Source of the DNA: Phaeodactylum tricornutum CCAP 1055/1
Taxonomy: Eukaryota > Bacillariophyta > Bacillariophyceae > Surirellales > Neidiaceae
Assembly: GCF_000150955.2 (NCBI RefSeq)
Contig: NC_011675.1
Location: forward strand, 148,827 to 212,826
Direction: 5' to 3'
DNA: 64,000 nucleotides
Shown: positions 23,999 to 33,925 of the stretch, in pieces
Layout of the letters: every line of letters starts with the position of its first letter
How positions within the stretch are numbered: position 1 is the first letter of the stretch
The notes under the pieces: generated by a model
The model's input: the letters and a program-made list of their open reading frames with translations, nothing else
Told to the model about the DNA's origin: nothing
The model's database searches: none
Program-made: the position numbers and the translations under genes

Positions 23999-24634
23999 TT
24001 ATGTTGCGTAGGCATTCTCGGAGTTTCCAAGTTTTCGGAGTGGTAGTGAGAAAAGAAAACATGTGCACGAGCGTGTCTTCACATTAATTTGTACCTGGGA
24101 GCCGCAACTGGAGCGACTGGGCAGTGCGTCCAAAACACCTTTTGATGAGAGGGTCACCAATTTGCTCAGTACAGTTCCCCATAAAGCGAGATTGGATAGA
24201 ACATATGCTCGAAAAACACAGGCCCACAGAAGGGCGTCCACCTTTTTGGAAAGTTTGGCGTCCAAGGCAAGCTCCTCCAGGGGCTGCGAGAAGGCAGTAT
24301 AAAGGGGCCAACAAAAATGGCCCATCACAACAACTGTAGCGGCCATACACATCGGAGGAGTCCGCAAAAATGCAGTCAGAGCCAAGAATCCCATACTGTA
24401 CTGGCCCAATTCACTTGGATTTCCCTTCAAATACCGATTATGACAAGCCCAGAAGAAGTAAAAAATGGAAATTTTGAAAAGGTTCGGAAGCAAATTTTTG
24501 GACCGCTGCGAAATAAGCAACCATGAGACAGCTTGCGATAGCGGCATAAGTATCAACCCGGAAAGAATATTGGTACCAAACATTGCCGATGATTTACGAA
24601 AGAGTAAGAAATCTTTCTTCTCATTCAAAGTCAA
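23999..24634 (-). CDS. Small multi-span membrane protein, unknown
   Basis: Reading frame of 211 aa with about four hydrophobic segments: NILSGLILMPLSQAVSWLLIS, ISIFYFFWACHNRYL, a double-length span around GFLALTAFLRTPPMCMAATVVVMGHFCWP, and KVDALLWACVFRAYVLSNLALWG. The tail is basic and Cys-rich. An alternative start is MFGTNIL, 17 residues in. I do not recognise the family. It lies between the TatD-like gene and the bilin reductase, with no obvious partner. Coding status is supported by length and a clear alternation of spans and polar loops. Confidence 0.5.
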   Translation of the reverse strand: MTLNEKKDFLLFRKSSAMFGTNILSGLILMPLSQAVSWLLISQRSKNLLPNLFKISIFYFFWACHNRYLKGNPSELGQYSMGFLALTAFLRTPPMCMAATVVVMGHFCWPLYTAFSQPLEELALDAKLSKKVDALLWACVFRAYVLSNLALWGTVLSKLVTLSSKGVLDALPSRSSCGSQVQINVKTRSCTCFLFSLPLRKLGNSENAYAT

Positions 24635-25111
24635 TGCCCCTCTCCGAGCGCCGAATCGTTGTTCAGGCTGGTAGGCAAACGACTACAATGGCACCTTGTT
24701 CTCCACTTCTTCCAACTGAAACAAAGATTTTGCGACTATTAGTAATCGCAGTAAATGTAAGGCATGCACGATTGGCCGTTGCGCATCGCTCTACAGCGTG
24801 ACATTTTTGCTACCGACCGATAGTTGCTTTTTAACCGTGCGTGACGAGGAAAACTTGGACCATTTCTAACTGTCAAATCCGTCTACTCTCTTTGGATTCG
24901 CGACACACTTGCCTTGTCGTCATTGGCTAAGTGATAAATATAAAGACGGGTCTAAAAAAGCCCATTTGAATTCAACCCTTAGGAGGTCTTCGCATTTTAA
25001 TAAATAATGTAAGTCATGAGCGAAAGTGACTGGAATGTCACCGGACTCCAGAGGAGCAAAGCAACGTGGTGTAAGGATCCGAAACGCGTCGGTGCATCGT
25101 GTTAACAACTT
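24635..25111. other. Intergenic region between divergent genes
   Basis: Presumed promoter region for the membrane protein on the left and the bilin reductase on the right. No gene recognised. Confidence 0.45.
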
Positions 25112-26140
25112 ATGAAGTTGGTTCCTGCGTGGACCATGATGACACGCAATGCTATATTCTCTGCTCGAAACCCTTCACATTTCTTGGAGGTCACGGCGCT
25201 CTTCTGTATACTACTAGCGAGCGGAAGGGGCGCCCGAACCAACACAGCTTTTGTCAATCCACAGAATCCGCGCAACGGATTGACTTTCACTTCATCGTTC
25301 TCCGGTACCAGCCAACATGCCGGCAGAGTGACGGTTAATGAGGAGAATTTGGCTTTACCCACTGGTTCCGGACTATACCGGGAATTTTCCCGACACGCTT
25401 GGGAAAAATTACAATCATCGGGGCTTTTTGTGCAGGAACCGGTGGAGGAGGAATGTGCGTCGAACACGGCACCTGCCCGTGGCCTTCCGTCCGGCAGTGT
25501 CGTGCAAATGGAGGTCCAGGCATTGCGCGGTTCCCTCCCCCAAGTCGCCTACGCTAGGTACGCCTTACTGGAAACTTTGAAAGCCGGAAATGACGCGAAT
25601 GTCACGCATCACGACGGAATCCAAGTCTTGAATTTGGTGATCTTTCCCTCAACCACCACGGACCTACCAGTGTTCGGCGCCGATTTCGTTTCTTTACCGG
25701 GGGGAAAGCATTTGTTGCTACTGGATGCCCAGCCAATGACAGAAGATGTACACTACGAACACTATTGGAGTGATTGGTACCAGTCGAACCACATTTCCGA
25801 GATTTTCCCCTGGGGTGGGGATATGCCAGAGGCGGTCCAACGCTACGTGTCGAGCAAGGCACTGTGGACACGTATGGCATCCAGCGAAGACAACGCCGGA
25901 GAGAAAAGAAATCCTGTAATCATTATTCAAACTGATTTGATGGCAGCTTTCCAAGCCCACTTGGAGGTGTATATACAGCTGCTGCACGATTACACTGACT
26001 TGGAGTCGAAGGACAACTGGAGTGCGGAATACCTCGACTATCGACTTACCAATGATCCCGCTCGACCTATGCTGAAGTCTTTGTACGGCGAGGAATGGAC
26101 CGAGCGCGTTCTGAAAACCGTGCTATTCCCATCGCCATAG
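25112..26140 (+). CDS. Ferredoxin-dependent bilin reductase, HY2/PebB-like
   Basis: Reduces a biliverdin-type linear tetrapyrrole with electrons from ferredoxin. The 342-aa protein starts with a hydrophobic leader and an NTAFVNP junction, fitting plastid import. Family blocks follow: LNLVIFPS, PVFGADFVSLPGGKHLLLLDAQPM (with the conserved Asp), FPWGGDMPEAVQRYVSSKALWTR and the C-terminal NDPARPMLKSLYGEEWTER. The last two match HY2/PebB-type members more than PcyA. Diatoms have no phycobilisomes, so the likely product is a chromophore for phytochrome or another bilin role (inference). Start at 25112, with MMTRN at 25136 as an alternative. Confidence 0.88.
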   Translation: MKLVPAWTMMTRNAIFSARNPSHFLEVTALFCILLASGRGARTNTAFVNPQNPRNGLTFTSSFSGTSQHAGRVTVNEENLALPTGSGLYREFSRHAWEKLQSSGLFVQEPVEEECASNTAPARGLPSGSVVQMEVQALRGSLPQVAYARYALLETLKAGNDANVTHHDGIQVLNLVIFPSTTTDLPVFGADFVSLPGGKHLLLLDAQPMTEDVHYEHYWSDWYQSNHISEIFPWGGDMPEAVQRYVSSKALWTRMASSEDNAGEKRNPVIIIQTDLMAAFQAHLEVYIQLLHDYTDLESKDNWSAEYLDYRLTNDPARPMLKSLYGEEWTERVLKTVLFPSP

Positions 26141-26249
26141 CTACACATTCGAGACGATAGATACTATACGACTCGTGGCAAATTTCTAAAAAGTAAATAA
26201 GGGTTTGTGTAATTTTGGGCTGGAGGGAACTGCGACACTAACTGTAAGA

Positions 26250-29200
26250 TTACGTTCCCCTACACCCCGGACTGCTGAGCCAGAAACCGGCCGTCTTGCT
26301 CGAAAGAGAATAGACTGTCGTTCCATCCTTACCACACAATGATCGCCAGCGTCCGTGCGTTTCTTGAATGACGCCTACGGCTTCCATCGCGGTGCGCGGC
26401 GTTTCAGACGCCAAATTGTTTTCCGCTTTGCCCTCGCTCGTCTTGTACCGCTTCAACCAATCCCGGAGCTTGTCCAAGTGACCCGGCTTGACACGCTCCA
26501 AATCTTCCAAGGAATGGATTTGGTTGGCGTCTTTGTCGTCCACGGCAATGCACAGAATCTTGTGGTCCGTTTCGCCTTCGTCAATGAGCTCAAACGATCC
26601 CAACACCCGACACGGCGTTAGTCCACCCATTTGCAAGGGCGACGACCCCAATTCGATAACGTCGAGCGGATCGTTGTCCCCACCGTACCCTTGCGCAGAT
26701 TTTAGGTTGGGATCTTCCCATGTTTGTGGAATGAGACCATAGTTGAAAAAGGGCGTACCGTAGCTGTAGTGACGCGGCGAACCGTCGCTGTTGGTGTCCT
26801 GAGCAATGGGACTGTTGGACAGCATCTTTTGAATCTCCATTTTGGCCGTGCAATACATGGGAATTTCCGTCACCATGTTGACTACGGTTTCGGATTGCCC
26901 CGATGGACTCAGGGGAATGTCGTGCCAGAAGGATTCGTATTCTGTACTAGTCAGGTGGAAGGATCGGGAACCAAACTGGCCTTGATACGTGGTGCGCGGT
27001 GCCGTGGGGGGATCTACGCGAGGTTGACTCCACGGCGTCCAGCGTTGCACATCATCAATATTCCGGTAGTAGTCGACCACTTGATTCCAACCGTCCGGTA
27101 CCATGAATCCGCTGGGGACGCAGTTGGCTTCGACCAGATCCGTCGGAATATTGGTGGGACTGCAGGGGGTGGCCCCGTTCCGGGCCAACAGTCGCATTTT
27201 ACTGCCCGAAATACTGATAAAGTCCGCCAGCCGCGCTTCGTCCGGAATCTTCATAATATTGTCGGTGGTGTCGTACATGACTTTGACAAAGCTCAGCATC
27301 TTCATATCTCCGAGGCCCGGCGAGTTCTGCAGAACGTAACGTCCGTGGTTACCGTCGTAGAGGTCATCGTCCGGGTGCGCCACCGCGTTGGGCGATCCTT
27401 TCATTCCGGCGGGATCGCGGCCGACCACAAAGTACGAGGCTCCCGCGGAGCGCCGTGACTTGGCGTGGAACTGGACTTCGGTGGGTCCGGCGTAGACCAT
27501 GGGAGCGGGCCAAATAGCCATGACGGTGGATTCCGGATCGAGGCCACCGGGATGGGTGGTGCCCGCTTGCAGGACTTGTTCGTGCTGTTTGACGCGCACA
27601 TCGAGCGGCACGTCGTCGGCCTTGGTCCAACCGCCCAGGGGACTCAACCACAGGACGGGTTTCTGGTACCCCTGACGACGCAGGTCTTCACCGGCGGAAC
27701 GCATCAGGTACGCGTGACCCGCGTGGGTCGGGTTACGCGTTTGGAAGGCGTACACCGTGTCGGCCCCTTTGCTCTGGAACTCTTGCACGAGCTCCGTCGC
27801 TGTTTTGCGCCACTGGTCGAGGCCGTCATTGTAGCGGATGCGATCCAGCAGTTCGATTTCTCCGCCAATCAAGTAGTCGCCGCCCCGATAAATGTGTTGA
27901 ATGTAGGGATGATCCGGATCCACGACACCGTACATACGCGTCACGATTTCTTCCTTGCGGTTGGCGTAGACTTCGGGATCGCGTAGAATGGCCACGGTGT
28001 GTCCCATTTGTGTCACCAAAGCGACGGCGTTGTGGGACGAGGCGTCAATGAGGTCCTTGGTAAAAGATGTACAGGAGAGGGTGATGGGAATGGGCATGGA
28101 GACGCGTTGGGGGGCCGGATGGGCGGAAAAGTGATCAAAGTTCGTGCGGGTTTCCAGTCGCAGGGCGTTGCCCGTGAGGTTGAAGGGATCCGTGAGGATC
28201 GAATTAAAGTGCAGGGTTTCCAACAGTGTGCCTTCGCGCATGAAACCTCGGAGCGGTGAGGCCCAGCCTTCCCCAATGGTTTGCAACCAGTTGAGATCAA
28301 TGTCGTTGATCAAGACCTTGGGGAGGGTCGCCGCCTCGGCGCGACGGGCTTCTTTGGATTCGTCGGGAACGTGCAAGTCCACCAAGACGTCCCCGTCGGG
28401 GTTGGGCAGACCGGGCGGACTAAGTTTGGGCGCCCCGACCAGAATTCCGTCTCGTTCGAGTCGTCGAAAGAGAATCTGCACCGACTGTTCAATGGTGAGT
28501 TCGTGCGTTTTGAGGGTAATTTCTGGTTGCAAGGGTTCATCATAGGGGTCGTCGATGCAGGTAAAGTGTTTGAGTTCTCCGGACTCGACACGAGCGTACT
28601 GTCCCTTGGGATCGCGTTTTTTGAGTTCATCCACGGGCACGTCGAGGAATACTTCGTAAAAGGGAATGCCTTGGTCGACGTGACGTTTGCGTACGGCGTC
28701 GCGATCCTTGCGGTAGGGCGAGATGAGTCCGACGAGCGTGACGACACCGGCGTCGGCAAAGAGTGTGGCGAGTTCCCCGGTCCGTCGGACCGACTCGGCG
28801 CGATCGGCTTCGGAGAATCCCAAATCACGGTTGAGTCCGGTGCGGAGGTTATCCCCGTCCAGACGGTAGACGTGTTTCCCGTAACTCTTGACGAGTTGAT
28901 CTTCGAGTGCGGTGGCAATGGTGGTTTTGCCGGCACCGGAACATCCCGTCATCCAGAGCGTGGCGCCCTTTTGTCCGACGGCGGCGAACCGCGTGGCCGG
29001 CGGGAGATGACAGGCATCTTGCGAGGCCCCGGCTTCGGCGGCGGCGCACTCGATAATGTGCGGCGGTGAGTGCGCGAGCGCCTGTTCCCGAAGCCGCGCC
29101 AGGACGGCGTTGTCGTCCATAGGACAGTCGCAGGCGGCGTCCGTCGTGGGTGGTGATGGCGGAAAGGGCACGTCGGCGGCGACCGGTACGACGTGGGGAG

Positions 29201-29318
29201 CCGTGGTGACGGGACGGACCGGGGTGCCGCCGGTGACGGTGTAGGCGTCCTGATCGCCGGTGCGGGACAGGACAAAGACAATAGCGAGGAGGACGCAAAA
29301 GCCGACACACAGGGGCAT
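26250..29318 (-). CDS. Trifunctional APS kinase / ATP sulfurylase / inorganic pyrophosphatase
   Basis: Single-exon 1022-aa fusion for sulfate activation. Residues 1-18 are a hydrophobic leader, followed by a Pro-rich linker. The APS kinase domain (about 117-292) has the Walker A GCSGAGKT at 125-132 and DGDNLR at 154-159. The ATP sulfurylase domain (about 310-757) has QTRNP (526-530), HAGH (532-535) and GRDPAG (633-638). The family I pyrophosphatase domain (about 785-1022) carries DNDPLDV at 881-887. Together they make APS from sulfate and ATP, remove pyrophosphate to pull the reaction, and can phosphorylate APS to PAPS. This triple fusion is known from diatoms. All three active-site motifs look intact. 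The start lies just downstream of a GTT/GATA simple-repeat leader. Confidence 0.95.
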   Translation of the reverse strand: MPLCVGFCVLLAIVFVLSRTGDQDAYTVTGGTPVRPVTTAPHVVPVAADVPFPPSPPTTDAACDCPMDDNAVLARLREQALAHSPPHIIECAAAEAGASQDACHLPPATRFAAVGQKGATLWMTGCSGAGKTTIATALEDQLVKSYGKHVYRLDGDNLRTGLNRDLGFSEADRAESVRRTGELATLFADAGVVTLVGLISPYRKDRDAVRKRHVDQGIPFYEVFLDVPVDELKKRDPKGQYARVESGELKHFTCIDDPYDEPLQPEITLKTHELTIEQSVQILFRRLERDGILVGAPKLSPPGLPNPDGDVLVDLHVPDESKEARRAEAATLPKVLINDIDLNWLQTIGEGWASPLRGFMREGTLLETLHFNSILTDPFNLTGNALRLETRTNFDHFSAHPAPQRVSMPIPITLSCTSFTKDLIDASSHNAVALVTQMGHTVAILRDPEVYANRKEEIVTRMYGVVDPDHPYIQHIYRGGDYLIGGEIELLDRIRYNDGLDQWRKTATELVQEFQSKGADTVYAFQTRNPTHAGHAYLMRSAGEDLRRQGYQKPVLWLSPLGGWTKADDVPLDVRVKQHEQVLQAGTTHPGGLDPESTVMAIWPAPMVYAGPTEVQFHAKSRRSAGASYFVVGRDPAGMKGSPNAVAHPDDDLYDGNHGRYVLQNSPGLGDMKMLSFVKVMYDTTDNIMKIPDEARLADFISISGSKMRLLARNGATPCSPTNIPTDLVEANCVPSGFMVPDGWNQVVDYYRNIDDVQRWTPWSQPRVDPPTAPRTTYQGQFGSRSFHLTSTEYESFWHDIPLSPSGQSETVVNMVTEIPMYCTAKMEIQKMLSNSPIAQDTNSDGSPRHYSYGTPFFNYGLIPQTWEDPNLKSAQGYGGDNDPLDVIELGSSPLQMGGLTPCRVLGSFELIDEGETDHKILCIAVDDKDANQIHSLEDLERVKPGHLDKLRDWLKRYKTSEGKAENNLASETPRTAMEAVGVIQETHGRWRSLCGKDGTTVYSLSSKTAGFWLSSPGCRGT

Positions 29319-29350
29319 GCGTTCCTGTACTAAATGGTCGCCGTCTCCAT

Positions 29351-29456
29351 TGTTGTTGTTGTGGTCGTAACCGCTTTGGGTGTTGTTGTTGTTGTTGCGA
29401 CGAGACGTGCCCGAGTCGTCCTGTTATATGTATAGATAGATATAGATAGATAGATG
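29351..29456. repeat. GTT-rich and GATA microsatellites in 5' leader
   Basis: Runs of GTT (29351-29399) followed by TATAGATAGA repeats (29431-29456), immediately upstream of the sulfate-activation fusion gene on the minus strand. Likely 5' UTR or promoter sequence of that gene. Confidence 0.7.
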
Positions 29457-30399
29457 TGCGAGTGGGAAGGAACGGGGAGAGAAAGTTGTGAGACGTTGCA
29501 CGCACCAACACCACACTTCACAACAACAAGCAAAAGTAAAATTAAGAGCAGCAGCATACGTACAATGGACAGTGGCGCGTACGCGTATTTCGCCATGATG
29601 AGACTCGACCCTTCTACTACGAATCCAAAGAGTTACTGACAACGAAGAGAAGGACCAACTCGACCTTGCAGTTCACTGTCAACACACCACAATGAAGCTT
29701 TAGTGAGTGAGAAAGGAAAAGAGTGTGTGGACGTTGGACTGTCAACTGTGCAGTGTGTATGTAGCCTGTAGAGTCGTCCCGCACCCAACAGTGCGGAGAA
29801 GGGTGGAGACGGGGGGTCATTTGTTGGTATGGTGTTTGGGTACGGATGTTTCGAGCGTGTCTGTCGGTGTGTGTATGTAATGTACGTGTGTATGTGAGTG
29901 TCTGTGTGTATTTGTACATTTGTACGTGTGTAGAGCGGGAATGCGAGACAAGAGCGAGAGATCCGTTGGCAATTCCCCCCCTGTCCAAAAGTGGGGTGGA
30001 ACCCAACACAGAGGCTTTCTCTCGAGTCCCCCCCCCCCCAAGCCTCGTCGACCCGTCGACCCGGTGGGGTTGGCAACGCCGGCGTGGTCGGGATTCGAAT
30101 CGCTCCACGGGATCGTTGGCGGTCCGTCCGTCGGTCCACGAGAGAGATGACGTGGCTCGGCAGGCAGTCGAACCGATTGTGCGCCCGCACACACACAGTA
30201 CAGTACGTTACACACAGTCAGTCCGGTACAGTATACTACTTCCCGTTACGGACGGATACAACCGATTCTCGCGAGAATGGAATTCTCCAACCAACGTTCG
30301 TTTCTTCCTTTCGACAACGCCGACTCGTATCTCTCTCCACACCCACACACACCACATCCACACAACAACAACAACATACCACAAATCGTGTCGTGAATT
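29457..30399. other. Simple-sequence intergenic region between divergent genes
   Basis: Contains GT-rich tracts (about 29865-29935), a C12 run at 30028-30039 and CA-rich tracts (30190-30210 and 30340-30375). ORFs on both strands here are low complexity and not supported. Presumed double promoter. Confidence 0.55.
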
Positions 30400-31245
30400 A
30401 TGCGGTGGACGACCACAACCACCACGTTGTGGATTCTTCCGACGCTGGCGTCGGCGTGGGTTTCGGTCGGCCGCGACGCGCCAACGCGTCCCCCGACCAA
30501 CCTCGCCGTCTCACGCCGTGACTTCTGGACGACGACCACCGCCGCCGCGGCGTCGGCGTTCCTATTCCCAAACACACCGGCGTCGGCCGGATTGTTGGAA
30601 GACTACGGGACGGATCCTTCCAAAATACGGGACGTGGCGGGGGAAGAACGGGAACGACAAAAAGTCGCCGCCCGGGCCGTCGCCAAGGCCGAATCCGACG
30701 TCGAACCCAATTTGCGAGCCAATTACTACTATCCCACCAATAAGAAACGGTATTTGCCGCGGATCAAACGCTGTAACGACGCCATTCCCGACGCTGCCGA
30801 CGCCATCGGCACCGGCGACTGGCTAGTCGTCACGGACTTTGCCAACAAAATTGCCGACGATACCATACTCCCCATGCGACTCTACACCAGCTCGCTCGTG
30901 GGTGGAGGGACGAACGTCAAAGTCGCCTTTGCCAAGGAAATGAACAAGGCCGCGGATGATTTCGAAAAGGCGCAGAAGAAACTCGTCAAGGCCACCGCCA
31001 AGCAAGACCGGGAAGCCAGTAGCGTGGCCCTCGAAGACTTGGCCACGGCTTTGCAAACATACCGTGTCGCGGGTAAGCTCCTGGGCCCGGATGGAGGAGG
31101 AGACATTCCCTCGGTCGACGACATTCGACGATCGGCGTGTCGAGTCCAGGGACGAACCTTTGAACAACGTATCAAACAACGCGATTCGCGAGTCTTGCAG
31201 ACCAACGCGACACCCGGGATAGACGCTCCGAACAACGGAATGTAA
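30400..31245 (+). CDS. Predicted thylakoid-lumen protein with Tat-type signal
   Basis: 281 aa, single exon. The N-terminus has a signal peptide (LWILPTLASAW), then a plastid stretch, then a twin-arginine motif (SRRDFW) followed by an Ala-rich hydrophobic stretch and an ASA cleavage site before GLLEDYGTDPSKI. This is the layout of a Tat-exported lumen protein. The mature part (about 220 aa) is helical and charged (KEMNKAADDFEKAQKKLVKATAK, ALEDLATALQTYRVAGKLLG), resembling PsbQ/Psb31-like four-helix photosystem II extrinsic proteins in general form. Psb31 or PsbQ' identity is a guess; the targeting reading is strong. Confidence 0.7.
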   Translation: MRWTTTTTTLWILPTLASAWVSVGRDAPTRPPTNLAVSRRDFWTTTTAAAASAFLFPNTPASAGLLEDYGTDPSKIRDVAGEERERQKVAARAVAKAESDVEPNLRANYYYPTNKKRYLPRIKRCNDAIPDAADAIGTGDWLVVTDFANKIADDTILPMRLYTSSLVGGGTNVKVAFAKEMNKAADDFEKAQKKLVKATAKQDREASSVALEDLATALQTYRVAGKLLGPDGGGDIPSVDDIRRSACRVQGRTFEQRIKQRDSRVLQTNATPGIDAPNNGM

Positions 31246-31903
31246 TTGTTTCGTGCAGTACAGTACAGTAGTGCCTGGTTGCCAATTGATGGCATGATAT
31301 ATCGATCAATCAATCAATCAAACACTTGTGTCGAGTAGGGTTGTCCCGTCTCGAGCTAGCCCTACACTAGTAACTAGCTACAGCTACTGTAAGGAGCACG
31401 TTCCCCCTAGCTTAAACGACAGTGAGTAGGCGAGTAGAAACAGTAGAAGGGAACCGTCAAAACGAAAGAAGGTTTAAGGTGGACCAAGCACCGACGGCGT
31501 TGTGGCATTGACTACGACCACCAGGCACTAGGCTCGCTTGGCCGGCGAGCGACTTGCGAATTTGACCGGGAGTAAAAGCACCGTCCGTCCGTCCGTCGTG
31601 TGGCAGTCAACCCTGCCCCTGATCGTAACCCTCGAGTTCGGTGGGGGGTTTATATTAGTCTCACAACACGAAACAGTACCGGCTCGGGTTTGGGCGGTAA
31701 GGTACCTCGCCCGTCGGTTCGACCATGACGGTGGCGCTCCTTCCGAAACATGGGACAGAAGCGGAAACGACCCCCGCACACGGATTTATCGATACCCATC
31801 AACGCACACTGTAACCTAAGCAAAATTGCTGCCCCACTCTCGTGGCGTATCCTGTCTTTCGGATTGTTTTCACTGTCTTTCATCTATCCATCTCAATTCA
31901 CCA
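31246..31903. other. Intergenic region
   Basis: Contains a short tetranucleotide repeat (TCAA)n at about 31304-31321. ORF 31538-31819 is not protein-like. No gene recognised. Confidence 0.45.
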
Positions 31904-32639
31904 ATGTCGAGTCCGACAGACGATGACTGGAAGCGCATGAGCAAGCTGGTGGACATCTTCTACAATCGTCCCGATGCCGAGCCGTTTCGAGATCCCGTGG
32001 CTTGGAAAGAAATAGGTACGACCGTGGATGCGACGACTCGATTACAAACACACTTTTTTGCGGCTACTCACCAAAGTTATTCTATCGATCACGATAGGTT
32101 TGACGGATTATCCCGTCATTATTAAAGAGCCCATGGATCTCGGCACGATCAAGACCAAACTCAAGGCCAAATCCTATCCGACCCTGTTTGCCGTCGCCGA
32201 AGACGTGCGCAAGGTATGGAACAACTGCATGACCTACAACGCCGACGGTTCGGATTTTTACAAACTCGCCGAAAGTTTGCAGAAAAAATGGGATGATAAG
32301 TACACCAAGGTTCTGGAACAATGCAGCGTCCCGACGGACGCCACCGCCGGCGGTGCCGGTGGCGCTACCGATCCCAAAGTTAGTCTTGCCGACAAGCGAA
32401 ATTTCGCGAAATCGCTCTTTACGATTGAAAAGGAAGAATTGGGCAAGGTACTCGTCGAAGTGGAACAGAAGTGTCCCGCCGCCATTGTGCGCAATTCGAC
32501 CGAAGACGAAATCGAACTCAACGTGGACAAGTTATCCGCACCCTTACTCAAGGAACTTATGGAATTTGTCAATCAAATCAAAAACGGTGGGGCGAAAAAG
32601 AAAGCAACAAGCAACAAAAAGGCCAAACTGAAAGCGTAA
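31904..32639 (+). CDS. Bromodomain-NET (BET-like) chromatin protein
   Basis: Two exons: 31904-32015 and 32098-32639; the intron 32016-32097 (82 nt) starts GTACGA and ends CGATAG. Splicing yields WKEIGLTDYPVIIKEPMDLGTIKTKL, the ZA-loop and core of a bromodomain, with NNCMTYN carrying the acetyl-lysine-binding Asn. The product is 217 aa. The C-terminal part (about 130-205) matches the NET domain pattern (LADKRNFAKSLFTIEKEELGKVLVEVEQKCP, then EIELNVDKLSAPLLKELMEFV). A Lys-rich tail follows. Short single-bromodomain BET proteins read acetylated histones. No AT-hook or second bromodomain is present. Confidence 0.9.
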
Positions 32640-33532
32640 TAGAACCGGTATCACTGGTTATCCGCTGGGTTCGAGTACTCGAAGTACCCGGGACGGTGTA
32701 CAAGAATCATTGCCGCAGAACCAAATATATACTATAGAGATACGCAAGTAGTAAAACATACGTGATCACAACATTATTACTACGCTTCCACTAAGTATTC
32801 TTTTTGATTTTGAGCTCAATTTGGTTGCATCGAATGCAGCTCTATTGGGTGTAGATGCTAACAGTAAGCGAGCATCTGGACACTATTCCACGCCCACCCA
32901 TGTCCCCGACCCTTCACGTTGTACGGGTCGCTCTTCGCCTCATCGGTCGGGTCACCGGTAATACAAGCTTTATCATCCTAAAAAGTGATTCTGCCCTGCC
33001 CGACGAACAACGTGTCGCGTCATGTTACGGTAATTACTGATGAATCTTTTCAGTTGAAGGACTTGCCTGCAGCAAAAAGTTCAACCAAAAGAGTCTCACC
33101 TTTGTGGTTGCGTTGATCTTTGGTAGCATCCTACACTTTTGACCCTCCATTCCCGTGGAATCATGAGAGTCAACAGGACCTTCGAGACCTGGAAATGGTA
33201 CGGTATGTAGAAGCCCTGGTCGAAAGGTTCTCGGAGCCTCATCAAGGTAGGCAATGAAAGAACTTTCTTTTTCACATCAAGATTAATGCTTTCATTTTTT
33301 GATTGTTTTTGTTGAAGCATGGAGCTATTGCTCGCTACAACCAGAATAGCGCACAACAACAGCGTGTCTAAACGGTACGGCGGTTCATGCAAAGATAAAT
33401 TTAATGTTATAACGGTCAATCATAAGAAAAACTGTTTTCTATTTTCCCATCTAAAGGCATGATTGGCTTTCTGGTTTGTCATGTTCGTTTTACTCGCAAG
33501 CACACAGATTTGCAACAGTCAAGGCGACCTAT
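32640..33532. other. Intergenic region, no supported gene
   Basis: About 0.9 kb between convergent genes. The minus-strand ORF 33096-33419 (107 aa) is the longest but has no recognisable pattern, and is not called. Confidence 0.4.
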
Positions 33533-33925
33533 CTATTCGTCGTCGTCGTCGTCATCATCTTCGTCTGTCATCCGCACAGCCTTTTCCGTAAACTTGTCCC
33601 AACTTCCTTCCTGGTTCTTTTCTAAATTTTGATAATGTTTACCAAACTCAAAATCAACCTTGCCTTGCGCTTTCAATTCCAAACGCGCCCGCGCTTCTTG
33701 CTGAGCCCAGGCTCTAATACCGGTTTCGGGCGCCAATCCATGGGCGGCAGCAAACAAAATGACCGAGACGGGGTATAACCACATCACGGTCGTCTCCCAG
33801 CCTTCATTGGTCGGATGTCCTTCCCAGAGCTTGGCATTCCTGGACTGAGGGACAGGCATTTCCGCCATGTTGCGTCGGGTCGAAGTGGCAACGCGTCGCG
33901 CGGCCAAGCGAGAAAAGGTAAACAT
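33533..33925 (-). CDS. Mitochondrial complex I subunit, NDUFB11/ESSS-like
   Basis: 130-aa protein. The Arg-rich N-terminus without acidic residues (FSRLAARRVATSTRRNMAEM) fits a mitochondrial presequence. Next come WEGHPTNEGWETTVMWLYP, a single membrane span (VSVILFAAAHGL), and IRAWAQQEARARL. This order, a Trp-rich lead-in, one span and a WAxxEAxxR helix, is that of the NDUFB11/ESSS accessory subunit of NADH:ubiquinone oxidoreductase. The C-terminus is a run of Asp residues. Single exon; ATG at 33925. Confidence 0.6.
   Translation of the reverse strand: MFTFSRLAARRVATSTRRNMAEMPVPQSRNAKLWEGHPTNEGWETTVMWLYPVSVILFAAAHGLAPETGIRAWAQQEARARLELKAQGKVDFEFGKHYQNLEKNQEGSWDKFTEKAVRMTDEDDDDDDDE

Noticed and set aside
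26355-29069. Several long plus-strand ORFs antisense to the sulfate-activation fusion
   Set aside because: Mirror frames of a GC-rich, codon-biased gene; no independent family pattern.
29617-30826. Long overlapping ORFs on both strands (29617-30192, 29846-30826)
   Set aside because: Made of simple repeats and runs; they overlap the well-supported lumen protein gene in another frame.
33096-33419. 107-codon minus-strand ORF
   Set aside because: No recognisable motif or composition signal; probably chance.
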